Shown here: positions 40,301 to 53,341 of the stretch, piece by piece
Numbering within the stretch: position 1 is the first letter of the stretch
Layout: each line of letters starts with the position of its first letter
NCBI GenBank assembly: GCA_036365515.1
Contig: CM070874.1
Coordinates: 163,822,297-163,886,296 of the forward strand
Reading direction: 5' to 3'
Source: Torymus aiolomorphi
Taxonomy: Eukaryota; Arthropoda; Insecta; Hymenoptera; Torymidae
DNA length: 64,000 nt
Translations under genes and position numbers: made by a program
Notes under the pieces: generated by a model
The model's database searches: none
The model's input: only the letters and a program-made list of their open reading frames with translations
What the model was told of the DNA's origin: nothing

Positions 40301-40638
40301 TCCGAGAGTTGTTTGCATTACTTGACTATTGATAATTGATTTCACAACTTACATTTGTTTGATTTGCAGTTTTAGAAAAAACGTCTATACTTGCCTTATT
40401 TTATACTTTCGTAGAAAGTTTTATATTAACAATATTATTATTGGTACAGTCATGAAAAAAATTATTACCATTTGCAGAGAGTGCTTATTGAATAGATGAG
40501 GTTCGAAGAAATAAAAGGTCTAGACAAAAATTGTGTTGTTAAAACGTACTTAAAAAATTATTTTTTTTTTATAACGTGTTGATTGTATTAAAACATATTT
40601 AAGCTCTCATTAAAGTTTTTGGTACAGAGTTTGACGGA
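37291..40638. mobile_element. Giant foldback element FB2 (1.33 kb arms, 0.68 kb loop)
   Basis: Arms at 37291-38624 and 39304-40638 are near-perfect inverted copies, ending outside at CCGTCAAACTCTGTACC and inside at GGCGGGCCCGACGGTTTGCA, as in FB1. A ~60 bp block (AAACACAAGAAAGTACTGAAA...GTCAAGTAACCGTAAGTTAA) is tandemly duplicated within each arm. The loop, rich in ATATGAGATC words, is in the opposite orientation to that of FB1. The element has no transposase. It lies at the 3' end of the zinc-knuckle frame. Confidence 0.9.
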
Positions 40639-42744
40639 TATTGAGAGAAAGGGAGAGAGGAAGAGAGAGAGAGAGAGAGAGGTTGAAATAGAGGGCGAGA
40701 GAGGGCTGGGGAAGAGAGGAAGGGAGAGTAGATTATAAAGATTTGATAACTACTCGAAATTTCCTTCCTGTACGTATTTTTTTGGAGTCAATCGCATGGC
40801 ATTCAATTTTTTATTTAAAATAAAAAATAGCATAAAAAAATTTTTATCTGAAAAATTTAAGTTATTGTGAAAATTTATAAAATGATTAAATGAAGTTTAT
40901 TCACCTAAAGGTAGTTCGTTCATGAATCCCTAGTCAAAACAGTGCTGAAGATGGTACCTAAAATTAAAAAAACCATAGTTGAAATGTGACTTATTTATTT
41001 AAAATGATAAAAATAGTCAATGTATTGTAAATAAAGTGTATTTTATACCACTCTAACCTCAAAATCACAACTTTGATATGATTTTTCGGCGCTCGTGGTA
41101 TAAAATACCGTTCGAAACTAGTGCGTAAGTCGATTATTTAGGTGGTGTGACTTTTTCGCACTCGCTTCGCTCGTGCAAAAAGTCACACCAGCTAAATAAT
41201 CGACTTCCCCAGCCGTATCGAAATGTACTATTACATGACTAAGATATCTTTTTTAACAAAATGTTGATATTTTAGAAACAGCACAAACAATTATTGATAA
41301 AACATCTTAATCTTTTTTGTTTCTTAACCGATTTTAATTTTCAAGGTCTCATTTTGTTCCGTAATTTCATGGGGACTTGCCGAAGAAAAATTTTAAAATT
41401 ATTCAAAACTGTTACGTGTGAGCCTATGTGGAAGCTACCACTCGCAAAAAAAAACCAAGAAAGTTATAGCCAATTGTTTATAAATTCATGCACGGGGTTA
41501 AAAAAATATTTCTTTTTAATCGGCTATAACTTTCTTGGTTTTGAATAATTTAAAATTTTTCCTTGGGCAAGTCCAAATGAAATTACTTAAGGAACAAAAT
41601 GAGACCTTGAAAATTAAAATCGGTTAAGAAACAAAAAAGATTAAGATGTTTTATCAATAATTGTTTGTACTGTTTCTAAAATATCGACATTTTGTTAAAA
41701 AAGTTATCTTAACTTACTACAGCCCATTATTATATAAACTTAGAAGAGCATGGAATCTGCTATACAAGTATTTTTTTTTTTTAATTCCATGAAGTCAAAT
41801 ATTTTACAATATTAATTTATTAATTTCTGACCGTAATTTCTTTTTTATACTGTTTTTCTTTTTTATTTAATTTATTAATTCTGGCCGTAATTATTGTATA
41901 AGCCATTTCCACTCAATATTTAATTTATTTAATTTATTATTGTTACGTTGTATTGGGTGAAAACCCGTTGATTTATAAAATAAAATTAAAAAATTACCCA
42001 AAATAATATTTCTGTTACTACAAATAGTATAATTCTTGTACTTCACTTTCAACAATGAGTTTCAATACATAATTTAAATGAAATCTCTTTTGGAAAGCAT
42101 TTTGCTAAAGCCGTTATAGCAGCAGTTTTTTTATGTTGTATGATTAGTCAACAATGTAATTTTTCTGAATAAGGAGAATAATAGATGTTGATTAAAGAAA
42201 CTCAAGATTTTTAAAAATTTATTAGTGTTTTAGGAGAAAAGTTTTTATTCAATTGCTAAAATGTTTGATTTAAAGAATTCTTATTGAAAACTTTTATATA
42301 AAATTTTTTCTTGTATTCATTTCTTTTGTTTATATTTGTAATTATTATTTAATTAAATTAAAATTATATTAAAATAATAATAATAATGTTAAAACAGTAA
42401 TAAAATTGAACCCAAACCTGTTCAAAACTAAGACAGTACATATGTAGTATCAACTTTACTTGCTTTATAACTTTGAATACACAACAATAGACCTACTAGT
42501 CTGTTGTTACCACTTTATTAATTGTAGTTTTCAATAATAATCTTAAACACTTTTCAAACAAAATTATATTTTTTGATTAATAAAAATAATTATCATATAA
42601 ATAATATATTTTTTAATTATTTACGTGAATTACAATAATCTTAAAGCTACAAAAGTATGAAATTATACTATTAACTAATTCTTTATAGGAATAGAAAAAA
42701 TTATAACGATAAAAGCCTTATTAAAATTATATTATGTAAACACG
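40639..42744. other. Non-coding interior of the LTR element with two palindromes
   Basis: A purine-rich (GA)n tract follows FB2. At 41124-41208 an 85 bp hairpin has stem GTCGATTATTTAG/CTAAATAATCGAC and GTGTGACTTTTT/AAAAAGTCACAC. At about 41236-41712 a ~480 bp palindromic MITE folds around about 41480; its arms share TTTCTTAACCGATTTTAATT and AAGGTCTCATTTTGTTCC. The rest is AT-rich with no gene. Confidence 0.6.
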
Positions 42745-43917
42745 TTATTCGTTTAATGAAAGGGATATTACTATTGCCTTTGATGAATCACTTGTGCTTT
42801 TTGATGACGGAGAAAAGATTTCTTTCAAATTTTCTAAATGAACTTTTTTAAGGTTAGCTGGCAACGCTAGTACCTCTAATGCATATGAACTGAGCTGTGG
42901 ATAGTCCATGGCAACTATGTGCCAAAATCTTTTAGAATCGTAGGAAATACGTGGATGGAATAACAGCCTGAATTTGTTAGTTTCATCTTTGTAATTAGAA
43001 AAACCAGTAAAAATTTCATTTGGTGCTGCATCAAACAAGTACTCGTACATTAACCCCATCAAATTATTATATTTTGAGAATAAACGACCTTTATGAGAAG
43101 GTTCTAAATAATTCGCTACTAAAGCTACTGGATTAAAAAATTGTATGATGTCACTCATTGCAGGATTAATATTTAAAGTTCCATCATCAACAAGTTGTAA
43201 CACAGATTCTGTTGCATCTGCTAATGAATAGTCAGAGGTGCTAAATTTTTCTAGTAATTTATCTAATTCATTCTTATATTTTATGTACTTTTTTAGATCA
43301 TCATCGTTTGAAATAGAAATTCCTGGATGATTATGCCTAAGGTTACGAATCAGAATTTTATACGATATTATTACTTGATATGTTTGGTTGTCAACTTGAC
43401 CAAATTTACTAACTTCGGTGTCCCCTTCGTAAATTAAATATTTTATGGTTACGCCATACAGTGTTTTGGCTTCTGTTACTGAAACATTAAAAAAATTTTC
43501 CAATTTCACCTTATTATCTTGACTTTTACTTATTATGTCATAGCAAAGATAAATATATGACCCTTTTGTATTTATCACAAAACTTATAGCATATGATTCA
43601 CTGTTATTTTTAAATTCAATCACTCCGATCATTTTAGAAAATTCACTCTTTACATTTTCAACTCTCATGTTTTCGTATACGCTATTTAACACTCTATTTT
43701 CCATCTCATTACTGCTTGGTACACTATATGAGGGATTCAGTGCATGTAGAAATCTTTGGCAATGACTGGAATTTACTTTATCCAAGTCAACATTGCAGAA
43801 TAATAAAAACTTTAGAAATAATTGATCAGCTTCTGTCTTATTAAATGATATATTTTCAATTGCCAAACTGTTATTAGATATTAAGTTTGATTTGCTCAAT
43901 GGCTCTACCGTAGACTC
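42745..43917 (-). CDS. hAT-like transposase-derived exon (uncertain)
   Basis: A frame of about 390 codons has no ATG at its 5' end. It begins right after a good acceptor (TTTTATTTGCAG|GAGTC, minus strand), so it looks like a terminal exon; upstream exons were not found. Residues about 95-140 (IGVIEFKNNSESYAISF, YIYLCYDII) recall the DUF659 part of hAT transposases, and the C-terminus (FWHIVAMDYPQLSSYAL, VLALPAN) recalls the hAT dimerisation region, but its usual AAVER-like motif is missing. I cannot place the catalytic acids. It is open for 1.17 kb in AT-rich DNA. It may be a degenerate hAT, a gene carried by the LTR element, or a host-derived exon. Confidence 0.5.
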   Translation of the reverse strand, partial: ESTVEPLSKSNLISNNSLAIENISFNKTEADQLFLKFLLFCNVDLDKVNSSHCQRFLHALNPSYSVPSSNEMENRVLNSVYENMRVENVKSEFSKMIGVIEFKNNSESYAISFVINTKGSYIYLCYDIISKSQDNKVKLENFFNVSVTEAKTLYGVTIKYLIYEGDTEVSKFGQVDNQTYQVIISYKILIRNLRHNHPGISISNDDDLKKYIKYKNELDKLLEKFSTSDYSLADATESVLQLVDDGTLNINPAMSDIIQFFNPVALVANYLEPSHKGRLFSKYNNLMGLMYEYLFDAAPNEIFTGFSNYKDETNKFRLLFHPRISYDSKRFWHIVAMDYPQLSSYALEVLALPANLKKVHLENLKEIFSPSSKSTSDSSKAIVISLSLNE

Positions 43918-43975
43918 CTGCAAATAAAAATTAAAGTATCATAAAGCATCGATATTATAATTAATCATAAAGAAT

Positions 43976-44070
43976 ATATAAATGATGATGATTGTATACG
44001 GAACTAATGCGTAAATATTGAAAGTTATTATGTATGTATACATAAAGTAACAAGGTTAGGTTGATTGACC

Positions 44071-44153
<83 letters not shown>

Positions 44154-44556
44154 ATATACGGATTCTCTCTCTCTCTCCGTCGCTCTTCTCTCTTTCCTCC
44201 CTCTCTCTCTTCTAGTCGGTCGGACAAAAATGCTATACTATGTACCGGTCGGACAAAAAGGTATAGTTTGTACAGACTGAAGAATGTGGAGAAAAAATCG
44301 GAAAGGAAATCGTACATAAAAATATTCAGATCTCTAAATCTTTTGAATGAGACAATCTTTTTAAATGAAACCTTTCGATTTGAGTAGAGCAATGAAATGG
44401 CTTTCGATTAAGAGGGATATGTTATATAGTTGAAACTAACGCAATAGGTATATAATCGCATTGAATTTCTCGTACATCCATTTCAAAGTATATATTCACG
44501 CGGTCGTCCTAAGGCTCTTCTATACTTGCCTTCGGAACGCTCCCGCGTTCCTTGAT
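43976..44556 (+). mobile_element. ~630 bp dispersed repeat (RepA), copy 2
   Basis: It has the same order of blocks as copy 1, with a longer (TA)n (44073-44150) and a shorter CT tract. It ends at the perfect hairpin GGAACGC-TCCC-GCGTTCC and TTGAT. The flanking sequence departs from copy 1 immediately afterwards. Confidence 0.75.
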
Positions 44557-44772
44557 AAAAACGTCAGAAAACTAAAATGGATATCTAATTATAAAAAATA
44601 TTTAAAAGAATTATCAAAAATTACAAAGTTAAAATTAAAATCTAAAGGTTACTACAATAAATTTACTATCAGAAAAAGGTTTAAAAAGGGAGACAAAACA
44701 TGGCCTATTAAAGAACCAAATATGAATAAATTTCAAAAGGATCAGCATAATAAGAATTTTCAACGCTATTAA
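44557..44772 (+). CDS. Lys/Asn-rich C-terminal fragment, possibly from the LTR element
   Basis: About 71 codons stay open after RepA: LKWISNYKKYLKEL, KITKLKLKSKGYYN, RKRFKKGDKTWP. The strand and the AT-rich Lys/Asn codon use match the zinc-knuckle protein, so it could be the end of a frame interrupted by FB2, the hAT-like exon and RepA. No motif is recognised. It is not independently supported as a gene. Confidence 0.3.
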   Translation, partial: KNVRKLKWISNYKKYLKELSKITKLKLKSKGYYNKFTIRKRFKKGDKTWPIKEPNMNKFQKDQHNKNFQRY

Positions 44773-45694
44773 AATGAACAAAATAATATCTTAACTAATT
44801 ATGAAAAACAAGCAAAGCAATATTATAACAAATAATAACATAACATTTTTGTTTTAGGATATGGACAACATACTCAATATTAACATCTATCATAATCTCT
44901 TCTTATTTTTCCAAATTTAATACAGGAATGGAGAATTATAATTGCAGCTGAACTTTTCCATTTGAAGCAAAACCATCCTACTTCTTGGTCAACTAATATA
45001 TAACCCTAAGGTGATCCAGATTTTACCAAATATACAATTTAAAATTATAACCACTTATTCGTTTGTCTACAATTGTTCGTATCAACTTGTCAGTATTTTA
45101 TGAAAAGCAACTATATTCCCTATGAAAGCTAATAATTTTAGAAAAATGCGATTGAAATATGATATACTTGAATAATGAAATTTTAGAAATAATACATAAA
45201 TATTGCGATTAGATATTAATACAAAGTAACTTTGGTCTTATAACAATCAAACAATCAAAAAAATTTGACATGTGAAAATGATGTGTTATTAAATAATAAA
45301 AATATATAAAGTAATTATTTAATCACAAAGTAGAAAACATTACAGGGACGAATTAACTTATGATCAATTTAATAGCTTATGATTTTATCTTTGAATAACA
45401 AAGTATAGAACTAATCCAAAAGGAAAAGAAGTAGAACCCATTCTTAAACCTTTTAACGTATGATAAAAAAAAAAGATAATAATAATTTGACTAATTTTAT
45501 GCAAAATTAAACTGTATTTACCTACAAAAAAAAAAAAAAAAAAAGGAAAAAAATTGTTGATACTCATCAAAATTTATTAAAGAGTTTCAGAACAAAAAAA
45601 ATTATTCAGGTAGCTACGTTCACATTGCTAAGATTAAATAGAATATATGTATTTGGAATGATCAGTTCTGTCATATACTAACATGATCATCCTA
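44773..45694. other. AT-rich interior of the LTR element
   Basis: The sequence is AT-rich with an A run at 45522-45544. No gene or repeat was recognised. Confidence 0.4.
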
Positions 45695-45696
45695 TA

Positions 45697-48695
45697 CAAG
45701 GTGTCCCATTTTAATCGCCCCAGGCAAATATCTTGAAAAGTATGGGAGATGGAAAAAAACTTTAAATACAAAAGTTGTAGGGTGCAAAGGGGGTCAGCTA
45801 ATGGTAACAACGACTTTGACCTTGAACTCTATTTTCAAGGTTATTTCAAGGTCAAAGTGATTTTTTTGAATGAGGACCCCTACTTTCGACCCCAGAAATG
45901 GAAAGAGCAGAAAATTTTACGTTCAGAAAGGTCTGATATATTAGGGTTTCAAGGTCAACCAGCTAATTTAATGAGGTCGACCTGGGAATACCTCTAGGAA
46001 GGACAAAATTGACCTTGACGTTCAAGGTCATTTTAAGGTAAGTTGATTTTATAAAATGGAACCCCTTATTTTTTACCCCGGAAACGGAAAGAGCGGAAGA
46101 ATTTACGTCCGAATATGACCTTGACCTCAACCTTGACTTTAACCGTGATCTGGAAGGTTATTTTAAGATCAAGTCGATTTTTTTAAAATCCCCTTATTTT
46201 TGACCTCGGAAATGGAAAGAGAAGAAAATTTTACGTTCAGATATGTACCGTCATATGGTGTCAAAGTTGGCCCTCTGGGGTCAATTAAGGGTAATAATAA
46301 ATAAATTAATTTTTTTGAAGTAGATTTCACTGTTTTTATGAGTTACTTAGGAATCTAAAAGTATTTTTTCTCCCTCAAATGAATCGAAAATTAGAAAGAC
46401 TACCCTCGACATTAGCATTACCCAATGTGCACCGCGTGGAGGTTGCCGAAAGGATTTCGCACATCATTGGCCCTGAAAAGGGCCGATTGATTAACGGACT
46501 GTCATTTGAAGATCTAAGGCAGCAAATGCTCGATCAAGCGTCCGTTCTCTCTGAAACACATTTGCATCCTTCTTCGGAAGCTTGCTTGAACATTCCTCAA
46601 TGTTTCCACTGAAATGGATTGGAAAGCTTCCATAATTCTTCCTCTCATGTTCTCTAAGGTTGTTGGAGCATGTGCAAAAACTTTGCCTTTAACTACTCCC
46701 CACAAAAAAAAGTCAAGAGGTGTGAGGTCTGCGGATCTAGGCGGCCACTCGTGTACTTGGCTGCCGATGCCAATCCAACGATTACGATACATATCATTGA
46801 GAAAATTCTTGACTGATCGAACGCGATGTGCAGGAGCTCCATCTTGATGAAACCACATATCCCGCCGTAAGATAAGTGGGATATCTTCTAATAGAGGAGG
46901 TAGCTGGTTTTGCAAAATATCCAAATACAATTGTCCATTCAAATTTTGATTGTAAAAGATAGGTCCCAGCACATGATCTCCAATTATACCTGCCCACACG
47001 TTTATTGACCAACGTCTTTGGATTCGATGATCTCGTTGCCAATGAGGATTTTGTTCAGCGTAATAGTGGGCATTATGAAGATTGACACCACCCATATTAT
47101 CAAATTTTGCTTCATCTGAGAATAGCACTCGATCAAAAAAGAAAGGGTCCCTACGCATCTGATTATTTGCCCATTGACAAAAATTTAAACGCCGTGCATA
47201 ATCTCCATCCTCTAGTGTTTGTGTAAGGCGAACGTGGTAGGGGTGAAATTTAGATGTTTCCAACAGGCGATTTACTGTTGATTTGGGAACACCATGCATT
47301 CGTTGCAAATCTCGTGTTAAAATGTGGGGATTTTCAGCAATAATAGCTCGCACACCCAGCGCAATGTGCTGTTTCGTTCCAGTTTTGCGCCTCTCACGAA
47401 CGATAGAGCCTTGTGCAGCTCGCGTTAATAATCTTTTGATGGCTTTCCTATCTGGGTGACGGGCATTGGGATATTTCTCGGCATAGCGTCTTTCTGCAGC
47501 CCTATAATTATCATGACATTCACCAACAACTTTTATCATATTCACAATCTCCTGGGGCGTGTAATCAGCCATCTCAAAAAGGAATATGGTACCACAAAAG
47601 AAATTAAGAAGGCAATTTTCAGAAATGAGCGAAAAAGTTATTTATTCTAATAAACACATGAAATCATTACCGTATGCTATTCAATAATAAGAAATCAAAA
47701 GGTTTTCTTTATTTGTACTGTGCACAGTGACACCACTAAAAATAACTAACTCTACCTTTTTTCGAGTGCAGTATTGTTATTACTCTTTAAAAAAAATGAA
47801 AATATTCCCAAATTGACCAAACTAAAGAATTCGAATATTTATAATTGACTCATAACAAAACCATTAAATCATCGCCTCATAACTACCGTAAAGTAATCGG
47901 TCACTCGTACTTAAAAAATATCATTTGACGTAGCCGTACATTTCAATGGTGCCAACCTAAACAAGAAAGAACAAGAAGAAAAGTACCTTTTCATACCGAA
48001 AATTAATCCCAAAAATCCTTCAGAGATACGCTGACAAAAGTAAGAACACATCAGATTAAAAAAATTAATTTGACCCCAATTGACCTCAAGCACGATTTGA
48101 CCCTTAATTGACCCCAGAGGGCCAACTTTGACACCATATGATGGTACATATCTGAACGTAAAATTTTCTTCTCTTTCCATTTCCGAGGTTAAAAATAAGG
48201 GGATTTTTAAAAAATCGACTTGACCTTAAATTAACCTTCCAGATCACGGTTAAAGTCAGGGTCGAGGTCAAGGTCATATTCGGACGTAAATTCTTCCGCT
48301 CTTTCCATTTCCACGGTCAAAAATAAGGGGTTCCATTTTATAAAATCAACTTACCTTAGAATGACCTTGAACGTCAAGGTCAATTTTGTCCTTCCTAGAG
48401 GTATTCCCAGGTCGATCTCATTAAATTAGCTGGTTGACCTTGAAACTCCAACATATCAGACCTTTCTGAACGTAAAATTTTCTGATCTTTCCATTTTCGG
48501 GGTCGAAAGTAGGGATTCTCATTTAAAAAAATCACTTTGACCTTGAAATAACCTTGAAAATAGAGTTCAAGGTCAAAGTCGTTCTTACCATTAGCTGACC
48601 CCCTTTGCACCCTACAACTTTTGTTTTTAAAGTTTTTTTCCATCTCTCATACTTTTCAAGATATTTGCCTGGGGCGATTAAAATGGGACACCTTG
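45697..48695 (-). mobile_element. 3.0 kb Tc1/mariner-type transposon with ~600 bp TIRs
   Basis: The ends are CAAGGTGTCCCATTTTAATC and its inverted copy, with TA on both sides. The unusually long arms (about 600 bp) are studded with GACCTTGA/TCAAGGTC words and reach CCCTCTGGGGTCAATTAAGG. One intact transposase gene lies between the arms on the minus strand. Arms remain highly similar and the frame is open, so the copy looks young and might be autonomous. Confidence 0.9.
46514..47572 (-). CDS. IS630/Tc1/mariner superfamily transposase, intact
   Basis: The frame is 352 codons with ATG and stop. N-terminus: a helix-turn-helix region with YTPQEIVNMIKVVGE and RAAERRYAEKYPNARHPDR (DUF4817-like), then a second one around ILTRDLQRMHGVPKSTVNR. 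The catalytic core shows VLFSDEAKF (first D), WFHQDGAPAHR (second D) and SADLTPLDFFLWG (third D), with about 42 residues between the last two, close to the DD41D type. The transposase would bind the TIRs and catalyse cut-and-paste movement into TA. All three catalytic Asp are present and no lesion is visible. It is preceded by ~480 bp of non-TIR sequence. Confidence 0.9.
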   Translation of the reverse strand: MADYTPQEIVNMIKVVGECHDNYRAAERRYAEKYPNARHPDRKAIKRLLTRAAQGSIVRERRKTGTKQHIALGVRAIIAENPHILTRDLQRMHGVPKSTVNRLLETSKFHPYHVRLTQTLEDGDYARRLNFCQWANNQMRRDPFFFDRVLFSDEAKFDNMGGVNLHNAHYYAEQNPHWQRDHRIQRRWSINVWAGIIGDHVLGPIFYNQNLNGQLYLDILQNQLPPLLEDIPLILRRDMWFHQDGAPAHRVRSVKNFLNDMYRNRWIGIGSQVHEWPPRSADLTPLDFFLWGVVKGKVFAHAPTTLENMRGRIMEAFQSISVETLRNVQASFRRRMQMCFRENGRLIEHLLP

Positions 48696-50186
<1,491 letters not shown>

Positions 50187-50195
50187 AAGGGGAGG

Positions 50196-50847
50196 TGTTA
50201 CGTCCGGAGACGTATTCTCATTTTAAAGAAAAAGCATAATTAGTATCAGATATTTCCTGACACATAAAAGCGGGAATGCAATTTTTACAAACACAGCATT
50301 TTGCTCATGCGGCGCCGTGACGTAGTAGGTCATCACACTTGCGAAAAACAACGTACGATATTCTCTTTAAGGTCAGCATTTCTCAATGCCACCGCCGAAT
50401 CGTATACGACTGACGAATTTTACATTGCAAAATAAGATGATCTCGATTTACTGTCACCGGGCTCATCTTTAACCTAATTATTCTGTATTATAAAAGAAGT
50501 GATGCGCGTCACACGAATCAGTCACAGCGTACAAGAAACCTGGCGAACTCCGTGTACCTCTACGACATCGAGAAGTTGAAACCGTAAGCCTTACACATCT
50601 AGTAAGCAGATTTTATAAGTTATTCAAATTGTAATCGTAAGCCTTACTCGTCTAGTAAGCAGATCTTATAAGTTATTTATAGTAAATTTATAAAAGCAAG
50701 CGTTATAAAAAGAATTGTAATTGAAATTACAACACATCGACCTACCAGAAGCCAGCAGATTGTATTGGTAATAAATTATTGTATTTTATATAATAAACTT
50801 ATATAAAACCAATTACTACTTATTTCCACTTATTTCCGGACTTAACA
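50196..50847 (+). repeat. 3' LTR of the 18.7 kb element
   Basis: This is the 652 bp partner of the 5' LTR; ATAC follows it, completing the target duplication. Confidence 0.9.
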
Positions 50848-51409
50848 ATACAATGCCTTATTGCCTGTTTACTCGTACGCATAAGCATTCATACCTTTTT
50901 CTGCAATCAACTTTCACTTTCGAGTAGAGTTGGTTGCATAGACTCTTGAAGTCTAATTTTCCCGTTTATTTCTTCTCGCTGACAAACCCTAATAATATAA
51001 ACTCACGTTTACGTTCAATCGTATACGGCGATATTATTTATCATTTTAAGTATTTCAAGTACTTTGTGCAAAACGTATGGCTTGTCGCATGCGCGCACCG
51101 GTTGCGCTTCTCGCATACCTAGTATAGACATGGTCTTAAATGCAGGTTTTCTATAGTTTTACGTGCGTTATACGTATAAGCTCAGGTAAAATGAAACATA
51201 CATAGATAGTTTCATTTAACCTGTGTTGACGTAAGTTAATAGATGACAGACATCCATTTTTCTGTGCGAGACACCCGTGAACCCGTCATCCGTTACACGA
51301 CACACGGCACGGAATGTCCTTAAACAATGAGTACAAGTTACAATAAAAAATGAAATGAATATTTCTAAGTAGAATTGTGAAGGTAGTTGAGCAGAACTAT
51401 TACCAAGTA

Positions 51410-52698
51410 CGAGGGTCATTTGATAAGTACCTAGCCTACAAATGAAAACACCAAAATTTTACAAAAAATAAAATTTATTTTTCAATGTAGTCTCCTTTTA
51501 GTTGAATACACTTGGTCCAGCGGTGTTCCAATTTTTTTAACCCCGTTGAAAAAAATGTTTTCTCTTGGTTTGCAAAATAGGCCTCCGTGGCGGCGATTAT
51601 TTCGTTATTGGAGTGGAATCTCTTCCCGGCGAGCGAATTTTTTAGGTTCGGAAACAAAAAAAAGTCGCACGGAGCCAAATCTGGAGAATACGGTGGATGG
51701 GGCAGCAGTTCGTAGCGTAATTCGACCAATTTAGCCGTGGCGAGTGCAGAAGTGTGAGCCGGTGCATTATCGTGGTGGAAAAGCACTTTCTTTTTAGACA
51801 AATGGGGCCGTTTTTCTTCTAACACGGCGGCAAATCGGCTCAATAGTTCGGCGTAGTCCTGTGACCGTTTTGCCCTTCTCCAGATAGTCAATAAAAATCA
51901 CACCTTGAGAATCCCAGAAAACAGTGGCCATCACCTTTCCGGCCGACGGGACCGTCTTCGCCTTCTTCGGAGCAGGTTCACCGGGTAAGGTCCACTGTTT
52001 TGACTGCTCCTTGGTCTCTGGAGTGTAGTAGTGAATCCATGTTTCGTCGACGGTCACGTAACGACGCAAAAATTCTTTTGGATTGCGATTAAACAGCTCC
52101 AAACACTGCTCTGAACTGGTCACACGGATGTGCTTGTTGTCTGCAGTCAGCAAACGCGGCACCCACCTTGCTGACAGCTTCCTCATGCCTAAAATCTCAT
52201 GTAGGATATGCCACACGCGTTCTTCTGAGATGCCTACTATCGCAGCTATCTCGTGCACCTTTAATCGGCGGTCTGACAAAACGATATCGTGTATTTTTGT
52301 CACGTTCTCCTCCGTAGTGGCTGTTTTCGGAGCACCTGGGCGTGGATCATCAAAAACCGACGTACGACCACGTTGAAACTCGTTATACCAAAATTTAACG
52401 GTCGCCATCGAAGGAGAAGCATCCCCATAGACTGCATCCAAGCGTTCTTTAATTTCACTGCGCGATTTCCCTTCCAAAAACAAGAATCGAATCACCGACC
52501 GATATTGTTCTTTCTCCATTTTTTCAAAAATCAACGGACACATTTGCTTTCACACGCTCTCAAAAATAAACTTCAACTCCGATCCGGCTGAAATTTCGTC
52601 TGTAACGGTTTACAGGAAGATACTGCACTGTAGTGTATTTCTGGTGCGATAGTGGCACCATCTGGCGGTGAGGCTAGGTACTTGTCAAATGACCCTCG
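51410..52698 (-). mobile_element. mariner element, 1289 bp
   Basis: The ends ACGAGGGTCATTTGATAAGT and inverted CTTGTCAAATGACCCTCGT, with TA on both sides, are typical of mariner. Size and the single minus-strand transposase also fit. It is inserted in the TIR element listed before. Confidence 0.9.
51475..52543 (-). pseudogene. mariner transposase (DD34D) with one frameshift
   Basis: Frame one (52543 to about 51870) has the N-terminal helix-turn-helix domains (RSVIRFLFLEGKSRSEI, ATVKFWYNEFQRG), the WHILHEILGM region and the first catalytic Asp in VDETWIHYY. Frame two (to 51475) has HHDNAPAH and SPDLAPCDFFLF with the other two Asp at mariner spacing. The frames must change near 51870 (around the CACAGGACTACG stretch), so a small indel has inactivated the gene. 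Length without the indel, about 350 residues, is normal. All catalytic Asp survive. Confidence 0.9.
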
Positions 52699-52780
52699 TA
52701 TATCAGTATTGGTTCGGTTGAGTTTTATAAATTGTACAATTGTGTTTTGTAAGTGTTATCTTCTCAGGAATTGAAAGAAA

Positions 52781-53149
52781 ATGATGTGCTATATTGGTGA
52801 ATCGCATGAGGATGATAAATGTCATTTAGAGCATTACACAAGAAATAAATCTCTTAATCTAATTAGTAATCTTAGTAATGAATTAAAGCTGTATTTATCA
52901 TTTAGGATTAAAAATTTTGATATTAATGTAGAAAATAAATTTATTTGCGACCATCATCTTCATAAATATGATACTCGATATACAAGTAGACAAAGGAAAT
53001 GTTGCAATTGTTTTAATAATCATTCAAAATTGAATACGGATGACGGGTTCATGGTTCACGGGTGTCTCGCACAGAAAAATGGATGTCTGTCATCTATTAA
53101 CTTACGTCAACACAGGTTAAATGAAACTATCTACGTATGTTTCATTTAA
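52781..53149 (+). pseudogene. N-terminal Cys/His module of a transposase-like protein (fragment)
   Basis: The 122-codon frame begins MMCYIGESHEDDKCHLEHY, continues LSNELKLYLSFRI and NKFICDHHLHKY and RKCCNCFNN, then runs into the right TIR. The layout Cys, a short helix and KxICxxC/H resembles the N-terminal module of the transposase-like protein in the 4.0 kb element (RCINPL, NSKICSKCRK). The catalytic part is missing. It is likely a remnant of an autonomous member of the same broad family; this rests on pattern only. Confidence 0.4.
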
Positions 53150-53341
53150 CCTGAGCTTATACGTATAACGCACGCAATACTAGAGATAATAAGAATAATG
53201 TACATTGAAAGATGGCGTAAATAAAAGGTATATAGGTATCTATAGATTTGGGTATCTATCTATGTATATTTGATAGTATAATTCTTACCTTCGAATAGGT
53301 TGATGGAAAGGATTGAAAATAGATTCAATTCTTGAATAATC

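Larger units (their letters stand above)
51151..53186. mobile_element. TIR element (~140 bp TIRs) interrupted by a mariner
   Basis: CGTGCGTTATACGTATAAGC, GATAGTTTCATTTAACCTG and GATGACAGACATCC on the left recur inverted on the right; one copy differs by a 6 bp indel near CGTGAACC. Without the mariner the element is about 0.75 kb and keeps only a fragment of its protein. The target duplication is not clear. Confidence 0.7.

Noticed and set aside
41294..41548. 84-codon frame near 41.4 kb
   Set aside because: It lies across the centre of a palindromic MITE and contains the arm sequence in both directions.
46379..46612. Plus-strand frames over the Tc1/mariner transposase (also 46614-46847)
   Set aside because: They are antisense to an intact, recognisable transposase.
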